Assembly: GCF_009377235.1 (NCBI RefSeq)
Contig: NZ_VMNX01000064.1
Span: forward strand, 1-41,871
DNA length: 41,871 nucleotides
Source of the DNA: Streptomyces acidicola
GTDB taxonomy: Bacteria; Actinomycetota; Actinomycetes; Streptomycetales; Streptomycetaceae
Reading direction: 5' to 3'
This document shows, piece by piece, positions 1 through 7,167 of the stretch. Position 1 is the first letter of the stretch; every line of letters begins with the position of its first letter. The notes beneath the pieces are model-generated. The model ran no database searches, was not told the DNA's origin, and worked only from the letters and a program-made list of their open reading frames with translations. The translations under genes and the position numbers were made by a program.

Positions 1-228
1 GGCGGTCAGCGGTCGGCCGAGCAGGCGGCCCGCGCGCTCACCGAGCTGACCCGCGTCGGCATCACTGTCGACAACTTCTCGCTGGGCCAGCCCAGCCTGG
101 ACGAGGTCTTCCTCGCCCTCACCGGACACGACACCCGGACGCAGGACACACAGCGCGCACAAGGCAGTCAGGGCAGTCAGGGCAACGACACCGAGCTTCA
201 CGACACGAAGGACGAGGCGGCGGCATGA
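1..228 (+). CDS. ABC transporter ATP-binding protein, C-terminal end (partial)
   Basis: The reading frame is open from the left edge to a TGA at 226-228, so only the last 75 codons are present. The part seen includes 'QPSLDEVFLALTG', which is the usual C-terminal signature of DrrA-type (ABC-2 exporter) ATPases, followed by a polar Q/G/D-rich tail. The Walker motifs lie outside the window. The stop overlaps the ATG of the downstream permease (ATGA at 225-228), so the two are almost certainly translationally coupled and form one exporter. The substrate cannot be read from the sequence; DrrAB-like pairs export drugs or other hydrophobic compounds. Confidence 0.85.
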   Translation, partial: GGQRSAEQAARALTELTRVGITVDNFSLGQPSLDEVFLALTGHDTRTQDTQRAQGSQGSQGNDTELHDTKDEAAA

Positions 229-1073
229 GTACCGCGACCACCACCGAGAGCAAGGAACTCGCTCCCGTCAGCGCCGAGTCGCTGGCCGCGCTGCTGATCG
301 CCAAGGAGCGGCCGCCGCGCCCCAGCGCCCTGTCCGCGTCGCTGACCTTCGGCTGGCGGGCCATGCTCAAGATCAAGCACGTGCCGGAACAGCTCTTCGA
401 CGTCACCGCCTTCCCCGTGATGATGGTGCTGATGTACACGTACCTCTTCGGCGGCGCCCTGGCCGGTTCGCCGAGCGAGTACATCCAGTTCCTGCTGCCC
501 GGCATCGTGGTGATGTCGGTCGTGATGATCACGATGTACACGGGTGTCTCGGTCAACACGGACATCGAGAAGGGTGTCTTCGACCGGTTCCGCTCACTGC
601 CGATCTGGCGGCCGTCGACGATGGTCGGCTATCTGCTGGGCGACGCCCTGCGCTACACGATCGCGTCCCTGGTGATGCTGACCGTCGGTCTGGTCCTGGG
701 CTACCGCCCCGACGGCGGGGTCGCTGGCGTCCTCGCCGGGATCGCGCTGCTGATCGTCTTCTCGTTCGCGTTCTCGTGGATCTGGACCATGTTCGGTCTG
801 ATGCTGCGCACCGAGAAGTCCGTGATGGGCGTCAGCATGATGGTGATCTTCCCGCTGACCTTTCTGTCCAACGTCTTCGTCGACCCGAAGACCATGCCCG
901 GCTGGCTCCAGGCGTTCGTCAACAACAGCCCGATCACTCATCTGGCGTCGGCGGTGCGGGGGTTGATGGCGGGTGACTGGCCGGCCGCGGAGGTCGCCTG
1001 GTCGCTGGGCTGGTCGGCACTGTTCGTGTTGGTCTTCGGACCGATCACGATGCGGCTCTACAACCGCAAATAG
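225..1073 (+). CDS. ABC-2 type transporter permease (DrrB-like)
   Basis: This 282-residue membrane protein starts with a short polar cytoplasmic region (about residues 1-50) containing 'GWRAMLKIKHVPEQL', typical of the N-terminal interface helix of ABC-2 permeases. About six hydrophobic segments follow between residues 60 and 275. The motif 'VNTDIEKGVFDRFRSLPI' is the conserved cytoplasmic loop of DrrB/NodJ-type permeases. Length is normal for the family. Its start overlaps the stop of the ATPase gene, so both subunits should be made together. The specific substrate is unknown. The gene ends at 1073 and converges with the channel gene that ends at 1195. Confidence 0.88.
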   Translation: MSTATTTESKELAPVSAESLAALLIAKERPPRPSALSASLTFGWRAMLKIKHVPEQLFDVTAFPVMMVLMYTYLFGGALAGSPSEYIQFLLPGIVVMSVVMITMYTGVSVNTDIEKGVFDRFRSLPIWRPSTMVGYLLGDALRYTIASLVMLTVGLVLGYRPDGGVAGVLAGIALLIVFSFAFSWIWTMFGLMLRTEKSVMGVSMMVIFPLTFLSNVFVDPKTMPGWLQAFVNNSPITHLASAVRGLMAGDWPAAEVAWSLGWSALFVLVFGPITMRLYNRK

Positions 1074-1093
1074 CCGTACGGCGTCGGGAGTGT

Positions 1094-1131
1094 CGTACGA
1101 CGACAGGGGTGCCGTACGACGACAGGGGTGC
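1094..1131. repeat. Two identical 19-bp tandem copies
   Basis: A 19-bp unit beginning CGTACGACGACAGG is present at 1094-1112 and again, without change, at 1113-1131. A partial third start (CGTACGG) follows. It lies in the 121-bp gap between the two converging genes and has no visible coding role. Confidence 0.85.
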
Positions 1132-1142
1132 CGTACGGCGCT

Positions 1143-1175
1143 GGGGGCGTCCGCCGATTCCGCGCGGGCGCCCCC
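1143..1175. terminator. Possible bidirectional terminator hairpin
   Basis: GGGGGCG at 1143-1149 can pair with CGCCCCC at 1169-1175 around a GC-rich loop. Its position between two convergent stop codons fits a shared terminator, but the loop is long and there is no U-tract. Confidence 0.3.
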
Positions 1176-1194
1176 TCGCCGTGCCCAGGGCCGG

Positions 1195-2292
1195 TCAGTC
1201 CTGAGGCAGTGGTCGCATGTCCGGCGCGACCCTGGTGCTCGGGGTGGCCCGCACTATGGTGATGAGCCGGTCCGTCAGCTGGAGTTCACCGACGGAGGGG
1301 TCGTCGTAGCCGAGTACCCGGTGGCCTCGTACGACACTGACGACGAGGTCGTCGGTCTCCCGCACACCGCGCCCCACCTCGGCCTTGATGACCGGACGTT
1401 CGACGATGTCCAGCCCGCTGCCCTGCTGGATGAGGTCCTCCATGACCATGCCCGCGGCCGGGCTGAGCACGGAGAGCCCGAGCAGCCGTCCGGCCGCGCT
1501 GGCACTGGTGATCACCATGTCGGCACCGGACTGCTTCAGCAGCGGCGCGTTCTCCTCTTCTCGCACGGCGACCACGATCTTCGCCGAGCGGTTGAGCTGC
1601 CGGGCCGTGAGAACGGCGAGGACCGCGGTGTCGTCCCGCTGCGTGGCGATGATGATCTGCCGCGCCCTCTGCGCCTCGGCCCGCAGGAGCACATCACTGC
1701 GGGTGGCGTCTCCTACGACCCCCGCGTACCCGTCGGCCGTCGCCGCGTCGACCACCTTGGAGCTGGGGTCGACGACCACGACCTGCTCCTTCTTCAGCCC
1801 CTGCGCGCAGACGGTCTGGATCGCCGACCGTCCCTTCGTCCCGAAGCCGACAACAACGGTGTGATCCCTCAAAGCGGTCCTCCAGCGGTTCTGGCGCCAT
1901 TCCTCACGTGTGCGCTCCGTGAGGACCTCGAGCGTGGTGCCGACCAGGATGATCAGGAACAGCACGCGCAGGGGCGTGATCACGAAGATGTTGGTGAACC
2001 GGGCGGCGTCACTGACCGGGGTGATGTCGCCGTAACCGGTCGTGGAGAGGGTGACGGTCGCGTAGTAGAAGGCGTCGAGAAGGTCAACGCCGTCGTCGGA
2101 GTTGTCGTTGTATCCCTCGTGGTCGGCGTAGACGATGAGGGCGGTCACGACCAGCACGAACAGGGCCATCGCCAGCCGCTTGGCGACCTGTCGTATCGGG
2201 CGCTCGACAGCCCGTCTGGGGAGCTTCACCTGGTGGGTCGCGAGACGCTCGTCCGCGCGTCGAGCGATCAAGTCCTGGCCCGGTAGTTTCAC
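1195..2292 (-). CDS. Potassium channel protein with pore helix and RCK (TrkA-N) domain
   Basis: The protein of 365 residues is a two-TM potassium channel subunit fused to a cytoplasmic regulator domain. The first membrane segment ('LAMALFVLVVTALIVY') is followed by a pore loop with the selectivity filter TTGYGD, a second membrane segment ('RVLFLIILVGTTLEVL'), and a Rossmann RCK domain beginning 'DHTVVVGFGTKG'. A TrkA-C-like region lies at the end. This is the MthK-type layout; such channels gate K+ flux in response to a ligand bound to the RCK domain. The frame extends further upstream, but I chose the GTG at 2290-2292. A GGGGAG ribosome site lies 8 nt upstream of it, and 'VKLPGQ' fits the usual N-terminus. 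This start codon lies inside a parS palindrome. Confidence 0.85.
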   Translation of the reverse strand: MKLPGQDLIARRADERLATHQVKLPRRAVERPIRQVAKRLAMALFVLVVTALIVYADHEGYNDNSDDGVDLLDAFYYATVTLSTTGYGDITPVSDAARFTNIFVITPLRVLFLIILVGTTLEVLTERTREEWRQNRWRTALRDHTVVVGFGTKGRSAIQTVCAQGLKKEQVVVVDPSSKVVDAATADGYAGVVGDATRSDVLLRAEAQRARQIIIATQRDDTAVLAVLTARQLNRSAKIVVAVREEENAPLLKQSGADMVITSASAAGRLLGLSVLSPAAGMVMEDLIQQGSGLDIVERPVIKAEVGRGVRETDDLVVSVVRGHRVLGYDDPSVGELQLTDRLITIVRATPSTRVAPDMRPLPQD

Positions 2293-2299
2293 GTGAAAC
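2286..2299. other. parS site 1 (ParB-binding palindrome)
   Basis: GTTTCACGTGAAAC is a perfect 14-bp palindrome identical to the core parS consensus known from Streptomyces. It contains the probable GTG start codon of the channel gene read on the - strand. Confidence 0.9.
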
Positions 2300-2325
2300 G
2301 CTCCCCGGTCCCCGATTCGTTCTCC

Positions 2326-2370
2326 ACGATCCTGTACGTGACGATCTTGTACATGACGATCCTGCACATG
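2326..2370. repeat. Three 15-bp tandem repeats between two parS sites
   Basis: ACGATCCTGTACGTG, ACGATCTTGTACATG and ACGATCCTGCACATG follow each other at 2326-2340, 2341-2355 and 2356-2370. They occupy most of the gap between moeA and the channel gene and lie between two parS palindromes whose starts are 89 bp apart. Confidence 0.9.
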
Positions 2371-2374
2371 CTCC

Positions 2375-2388
2375 GTTTCACGTGAAAC
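2375..2388. other. parS site 2 (ParB-binding palindrome)
   Basis: A second perfect GTTTCACGTGAAAC. The moeA stop codon (TGA on the - strand, 2378-2380) is part of it, so the palindrome encodes the last residues of MoeA. Confidence 0.9.
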
Positions 2389-3766
2389 ACACCTGAATTC
2401 CCGCAGTCGCCCACGGTAGATCGAGGAGTTCCAGCCCCTGTCCGGTGCGAGCACCACCCGGCGGTACGACGGCCAGGGCGTCGGCGGTGGCGATACCGCG
2501 CAGCATGGCGGGACCGTTGTAGTGCAGCGGTACGGCCCGGTCGGCGCGCCGGGCGACCGGGACGAGCCGGGTGTCGCGCGGGTGGCCGTGCACGGTCTCC
2601 TGGAGCGGCAGCGCGTACGGCTCCGGGGCGGCGCGTCCCGCAAGGGTCCGCAGCAGGGGCTCGGCGAGGGTGAGCAGCCCGGAGACGGCCGCCAGGGGGT
2701 TGCCGGGGAGCCCGACCAGGTGCTGGTTCTCCCGTGTCCTGGCCAGGAGCATCGGGTGGCCCGGACGGACCTGGACACCGTCCACGAGGAGCTCGGCGCC
2801 GAGGCGGCGCAGTGTGGGGTGGACGTGGTCGACAGGGCCCGAGGCGGTGCCGCCGGTGGTGACGATCAGGTCGGCGGGGGAGTTCTTCAGGGCCTCGTAC
2901 AGGGCATCGGCGTCGTCCCCGATCCTGCGGACGGTCATGACCTCGGCACCGAGCGCCCCCAGCCAGTGCGGCAGCATGGGGCCGAGGGCGTCCCGGATCA
3001 GGCCGTCGTGGGGACGCCCTTCGGTGAGCAACTCGTCTCCGAGGACCAGGACTTCGGCCCTTGGACCAGGAATGACGGAGACCGTGTCGTACCCGGCGGC
3101 CGCGGCCAGCCCGAGCACGGGCGGGGTGATCAGGGTGCCGAGCGGCAGGAGCTGGTCGCCGCTGCGGCACTCCTGGCCGCGCGGCCGGATGTCCTGACCA
3201 TGGACGACCGTGGGCGTCCCACCGGGTCGAGCGGCATCGCGAGCCTGCGGGAGGGTCGCGTACAGCCGGCCCTTGTCGTCGATGCGGCCGTGCTCGCTGC
3301 GCAGGACGGCCGTGCTGTCCTGCGGGACGCGGGCGCCGGTGGCGATACGAACGGCCTCGCCGTCCGTGAGGGGCTCCGGCTGCGCATGCCCGGCCAGCAC
3401 TCCGTCCTCGCGTACGTGCCAGGGGCCGGGGCCCGCGACCGCCCAGCCGTCCATCGCGGAGGTGTCGAAGGACGGGAGGTCGGTGAGGGCCACGAGGGGG
3501 GCCCCGAGGACCAGTCCGAGGGCGTCGTCGAGGGTGACGGAGGCGAGGGTACGGCGCCGGACCGAACGGGCGGCGCGCTCGGCGAGGGCGCGAGCCTCCG
3601 GCCAGGGCGTGCCCCTGTGCCGGGTGTCCTCGCTGGAGTGCGGTGCCCGCGAGGCGGGCGTGGACGGCGACGGGGTGGATGGCGTGCCGAGTGGGCGCCT
3701 GCCCCTGTCGTTGACCATGGCCAGCGCCTCCTCCACGTCGAGTTCCTCGGCGTCCTGGGCGGTCAT
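2378..3766 (-). CDS. moeA: Molybdopterin molybdenumtransferase MoeA
   Basis: This 462-residue protein matches MoeA, which inserts molybdate into adenylylated molybdopterin in the last step of molybdenum cofactor synthesis. Visible motifs are 'SFDTSAMDGWAV' (family S-x-MDGYA), 'GDELL', the nucleotide-phosphate loop 'TTGGTASGPVDHV', 'GHPMLLA' and 'GLPGNPLAAVSG'. The first 60 residues are a low-complexity Ser/Pro/Thr-rich extension not needed for the fold. Its ATG (3764-3766) overlaps the stop of the upstream mobA-like gene (ATGA), so the pair should be translated together. The stop lies inside parS site 2. Confidence is high because several motifs occur in the right order. Confidence 0.9.
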   Translation of the reverse strand: MTAQDAEELDVEEALAMVNDRGRRPLGTPSTPSPSTPASRAPHSSEDTRHRGTPWPEARALAERAARSVRRRTLASVTLDDALGLVLGAPLVALTDLPSFDTSAMDGWAVAGPGPWHVREDGVLAGHAQPEPLTDGEAVRIATGARVPQDSTAVLRSEHGRIDDKGRLYATLPQARDAARPGGTPTVVHGQDIRPRGQECRSGDQLLPLGTLITPPVLGLAAAAGYDTVSVIPGPRAEVLVLGDELLTEGRPHDGLIRDALGPMLPHWLGALGAEVMTVRRIGDDADALYEALKNSPADLIVTTGGTASGPVDHVHPTLRRLGAELLVDGVQVRPGHPMLLARTRENQHLVGLPGNPLAAVSGLLTLAEPLLRTLAGRAAPEPYALPLQETVHGHPRDTRLVPVARRADRAVPLHYNGPAMLRGIATADALAVVPPGGARTGQGLELLDLPWATAGIQVCFT

Positions 3767-4704
3767 CCGGCGTCCGGCCCGGCGTCGGGCGTGCTCTCGT
3801 CCGCCCAGCGCAGGGCCAGGGCGGCGGCCTTGCGGGCGGCCTCGGCGACCGCCTCAGGGCCGCCCTCGGCGCGGGCCGCGGCGTACCCGACGAGGAATGT
3901 GGTCAGCGGGGCAGCGGGCCTGGCCACTCCGTGGGCGGCGTCGCGAGCGAGGTCGAGCAGGGTGCCCGTGTCGACATCGAGGTCGATGCCCAGCTCGTCC
4001 TTGACTGCGGAAATCCATTCATCCAACACGCGCCCATGCTCCCTGATCTGAGCCCGGGCGGCGGCGATGTCCTCCCAGGTGTCACAGTCGAACGACGCGA
4101 CGGGGTCGGCGATGCGGGTGAGATCGAGCGCGCCGGTGAGCCGCCGCAAGGGCAGCCCGGTGAGACCGCCGTGCCCGGCGGTGAGCGCGGTGAGCTCGCG
4201 GCGCAGGGCGTCGGCCCGGTACGCGGCGACGAGGGGCTGGTCACGGCCGTCGGGGTCGGTGAGCAGCACCCCCTCGGAACCATGCGTTGCCACGGCGTCC
4301 AGCAGCCGCCGCACCGTCGTCTCCCGAAGAAACGGCAGATCGGCGGAGAGCACGACGACATACGGCGCGGTGGTGTGCCGGAGACCGGCCTCCAGCGCGG
4401 CGAGCGGGCCGCCGCCGGGCGGGTCCTCGCGGGCCCACACCACGGGCCGTGCCGTCTGTCGGGGATCGGCCACGACCACCGTGGTGCCGCCACCGGCGCA
4501 TGCGGCCAGCACCCGGTCGAGCAGCGCCCGGCCGCCCACGCGCACCCCGGGCTTGTCGGCGCCGCCGAGCCGCCGGGCGGCGCCCCCGGCGAGCACGACG
4601 GCGTCGTACACGGTCACGGCAGCGTCGTACGCGTCGGCGGCAACGCGGGGCGGCGACTGCTGCGGCTGCGGCTTCGGCTGCCCCGGAGGGTCGTACGCGG
4701 TCAC
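3763..4704 (-). CDS. MobA-like NTP transferase fused to a DUF6457-type domain
   Basis: The N-terminal half is a molybdenum-cofactor guanylyltransferase-like domain with 'VVLAGGAARRLGGADKP' (LAGG-x3-R-x-G-x2-K) and 'LSADLPFL', the metal-binding aspartate region. It would transfer GMP or CMP to molybdopterin, which fits its place just upstream of moeA. The C-terminal 85 residues starting 'VLDEWISAVKDELGIDL' form a small helical domain that I recognise as DUF6457, of unknown role. I chose the GTG at 4704 over an ATG at 4794 because the extra residues are not conserved-looking and would overlap the E2 gene. A GTG closer to 'VTVYDAVVLAGG' is another possible start. Confidence 0.8.
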   Translation of the reverse strand: MTAYDPPGQPKPQPQQSPPRVAADAYDAAVTVYDAVVLAGGAARRLGGADKPGVRVGGRALLDRVLAACAGGGTTVVVADPRQTARPVVWAREDPPGGGPLAALEAGLRHTTAPYVVVLSADLPFLRETTVRRLLDAVATHGSEGVLLTDPDGRDQPLVAAYRADALRRELTALTAGHGGLTGLPLRRLTGALDLTRIADPVASFDCDTWEDIAAARAQIREHGRVLDEWISAVKDELGIDLDVDTGTLLDLARDAAHGVARPAAPLTTFLVGYAAARAEGGPEAVAEAARKAAALALRWADESTPDAGPDAG

Positions 4705-4729
4705 CCCCCGAGTATGCGTGCCACGGCGA

Positions 4730-6163
4730 TCACAGGGAACGCAGGAGCACCACCGGCTGTTCGACGCAGTCCGCCACGTACCGCAGGAAACCACCCGCCG
4801 TGCCGCCGTCGCACACGCGGTGGTCGAAGGTGAGCGAGAGCTGGACGACCTGCCGCACCGCCAGCTCGCCCTGGTGCACCCAGGGTTTGGGGACGATGCG
4901 GCCGACGCCGAGCATGGCCGCCTCGGGGTGGTTGATGATCGGCGTGGAGCCGTCGACGCCGAACACTCCGTAGTTGTTCAGCGTGAAGGTCCCGCCGGTG
5001 AGTTCTGCGGGGGTGAGCGTCCCCGTGCGGGCCGCCTCGGTCAGCCGGGCGAACTCGGCGGTGAGTGACTGGGCGTCCCTCGTGTGCGCGTCCCGGACGA
5101 CGGGCACGACGAGCCCCCGTTCGGTCTGCGCGGCGAACCCCAGGTGCACCCGGTCGAGGCGGACGATCTCGCGGGCGGCCAGGTCGACGGTGGAGTTGAG
5201 CTCGGGGAAACGGGCGAGGGCGGCGGTGCAGATCCGCGCCAGCAGGGCGAGCAGCGAGATCTTGGGGCCGTCCGCCGCGTTCATGGTCGCGCGCGCGTGC
5301 ATGAGTTCCGTCGCGTCCGCGTCCACCCAGCAGGTCGCGTCGGGGATCTCGCGCCGGCTGCGGGAGAGCTTGTCGGCGACGGCCCCGCGCACGCCCCGGA
5401 GGGGGATGCGGGTGCCGGCCGCGGCAGACGCGGCGGCGCTCTCCGCGCGCGTGGGCGTCAAGCCTTCCGCGCGCATGGACGTCAGGCTCTCCGCGCGCAT
5501 GGACGTCAGGCTCTCCGCGCGCGTGGGCGTCGAGACGGTCTCCGTCTGTGCCGCCGGGACCGCTGTCGCCGGAGCGGAGGGGGGCGCGGCGGCGGCCGCG
5601 GCCCGCAGCGCGTGTTCCACGTCCGCCCGCAGGATCAGCCCGTCGGGTCCGGAGCCCGCCAGCTCCCGCAGATCCAGGCCGTGCTCCCGGGCGAGGCGGC
5701 GCACGAGCGGTGAGATGACCGGGACGGGGCCCTCAGGACGCTTCGGGGCCGCCTCGGGTGGGGGTGGGGTGCTCGCGGCGACTGGGGGCGCCGCAGCCCG
5801 ACGCGGCATGTCCGGCACGGCTCCGCTCCGGGGCCGCGCCCTCCTCCGCCGTGCCGGGGGCGCCCCCGTGCCGTAGCCCACCAGCACGTTGCCGGAGCCC
5901 TGGTCGTCCTCGGCGGGCGCCCCCACGGCCACCGTCAACAGCGGTGCCCCTACGGGCAGTTCCGTGCCCTCGTCGCCGTAGCGGGCGGTCACGACGCCCC
6001 CGTAGGGGCAGGGCACCTCCACCATGGCCTTGGCCGTCTCGACCTCCACCACCGGCTCGTCGATGGCGACGACGTCCCCGACCTGCACCAGCCAGCGGAC
6101 GATCTGGGCCTCGGTCAGCCCCTCACCGAGGTCGGGCAGCCTGAACTCCAGCACCTGGGTCAT
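4730..6163 (-). CDS. bkdC: Branched-chain 2-oxoacid dehydrogenase E2 (lipoamide acyltransferase)
   Basis: This 477-residue E2 subunit has a lipoyl domain at residues 1-80, with the lipoylated lysine in 'VETAKAMVEV' (about K45). A peripheral subunit-binding domain follows near residue 170 ('VISPLVRRLAREHG'), and the C-terminal acyltransferase domain carries the catalytic 'DHRVCDGG' (H448, D452). The long Ala/Pro/Thr-rich linker contains four copies of an 8-residue repeat. The ATG at 6161-6163 overlaps the E1 beta stop (TGATG). Together with the two upstream genes it forms a branched-chain (or related) 2-oxoacid dehydrogenase, which turns Val/Leu/Ile-derived acids into acyl-CoA starters for branched fatty acids. 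Specificity is inferred from the gene order and the adjacent Lrp-type regulator; a pyruvate enzyme is less likely. Confidence 0.88.
   Translation of the reverse strand: MTQVLEFRLPDLGEGLTEAQIVRWLVQVGDVVAIDEPVVEVETAKAMVEVPCPYGGVVTARYGDEGTELPVGAPLLTVAVGAPAEDDQGSGNVLVGYGTGAPPARRRRARPRSGAVPDMPRRAAAPPVAASTPPPPEAAPKRPEGPVPVISPLVRRLAREHGLDLRELAGSGPDGLILRADVEHALRAAAAAAPPSAPATAVPAAQTETVSTPTRAESLTSMRAESLTSMRAEGLTPTRAESAAASAAAGTRIPLRGVRGAVADKLSRSRREIPDATCWVDADATELMHARATMNAADGPKISLLALLARICTAALARFPELNSTVDLAAREIVRLDRVHLGFAAQTERGLVVPVVRDAHTRDAQSLTAEFARLTEAARTGTLTPAELTGGTFTLNNYGVFGVDGSTPIINHPEAAMLGVGRIVPKPWVHQGELAVRQVVQLSLTFDHRVCDGGTAGGFLRYVADCVEQPVVLLRSL
5438..5533. repeat. Four 24-bp tandem repeats in the E2 linker
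   Basis: Four 24-bp units at 5438-5461, 5462-5485, 5486-5509 and 5510-5533 differ by only a few bases. On the - strand each encodes an 8-residue unit like MRAESLTS in the flexible linker between the E2 domains. Confidence 0.9.
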
Positions 6164-7167
6164 CAGCTCTCCGCCTCCCACTGCAGGCGCTCCACGGCGT
6201 CCAGGATCCGGTCGACCCCGGGCAGGTGGTGCCGCTCCAGCATCGGCGGCGGATACGGGATGTCGAACCCGGCGACGCGCAGCACGGGCGCCTGAAGGTA
6301 GTGGAAGCAGCGCTCCGTGACGCGGGCCGCGATCTCGCCGCCCGGACCGCCGAAGCCGCCGGACTCGTGGACGACCACGGCGCGCCCGGTGCGCCGCACG
6401 GACGCGGCCACCGTGTCGTCGTCGAAGGGCACCAGGGAGCGCAGGTCGACGACCTCCAGGTCCCAGCCCTCGGCCCGCGCCGCCTCGGCCGCCTCCAGGC
6501 AGACGGGTACGGACGGCCCGTATGTGATCAGCGTGGCGCTGCGGCCCGGGCGCCGCACCACGGCGCGGCCGATGGGCTCGACGGGCCCCGGGTCCTCGGG
6601 GTTCCAGGAGTCCTTCGACCAGTAGAGCCGCTTGGGCTCCAGGAAGACGACGGGGTCGTCGGACGCGATGGCGGCGCGCAGCAGCCCGTAGGCGTCGGCG
6701 ACGGTCGCGGGCGTGACGACATGCAGCCCCGGAGTCGCCATGTAGTACGCCTCGGAGGAGTCGCTGTGGTGCTCGACGCCGCCGATGCCTCCCCCATAGG
6801 GGACACGGATCGTGATCGGCAGCGGCATCGCGCCCCGCGTACGGTTGCGCATGCGCGCGACGTGGCTGATGAGCTGCTCGAACGCCGGGTAGGCGAACGC
6901 GTCGAACTGCATCTCCACGACCGGCCTGAGCCCGTACATCGCCATGCCGACGGCCGTCCCGAGGATGCCCGCCTCGGCGAGCGGCGTGTCCGTGCAGCGG
7001 TCCTCGCCGAACTCCTCGGCGAGGCCGTCGGTGACCCGGAAGACGCCGCCGAGCGCGCCGACGTCCTCGCCCATGACGTGGACCGCCGGGTCGGCGGCCA
7101 TGGCGTCGCGCAACGCGCGCGTGAGGGCCTGCGCCATGGTGGCGGGCTTGAGGGCGACGGTGGTCAT
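6163..7167 (-). CDS. bkdB: 2-oxoacid dehydrogenase E1 component, beta subunit
   Basis: This 334-residue protein has the typical transketolase-like beta subunit features: 'VMGEDVGALGGVFRVTDGL' near the start (the glutamate assists thiamine activation), 'DTPLAEAGILGTAVGMA', 'EHHSDSSEAYY', and a C-terminal transketolase-C domain with 'VVHESGGFGGPGGEIAARV'. Length is normal for E1 beta. The start at 7167 gives an ATGA overlap with the E1 alpha stop, and its own stop overlaps the E2 start, so all three are translationally linked. It works as an alpha2-beta2 tetramer with the upstream product. No E3 (lipoamide dehydrogenase) gene is present here; E3 is usually shared and encoded elsewhere. Confidence 0.9.
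   Translation of the reverse strand: MTTVALKPATMAQALTRALRDAMAADPAVHVMGEDVGALGGVFRVTDGLAEEFGEDRCTDTPLAEAGILGTAVGMAMYGLRPVVEMQFDAFAYPAFEQLISHVARMRNRTRGAMPLPITIRVPYGGGIGGVEHHSDSSEAYYMATPGLHVVTPATVADAYGLLRAAIASDDPVVFLEPKRLYWSKDSWNPEDPGPVEPIGRAVVRRPGRSATLITYGPSVPVCLEAAEAARAEGWDLEVVDLRSLVPFDDDTVAASVRRTGRAVVVHESGGFGGPGGEIAARVTERCFHYLQAPVLRVAGFDIPYPPPMLERHHLPGVDRILDAVERLQWEAES

Noticed and set aside
1695..1900. Shadow frames on both strands of the channel gene
   Set aside because: No domain, no ribosome site, and strong codon bias supports only the channel frame.
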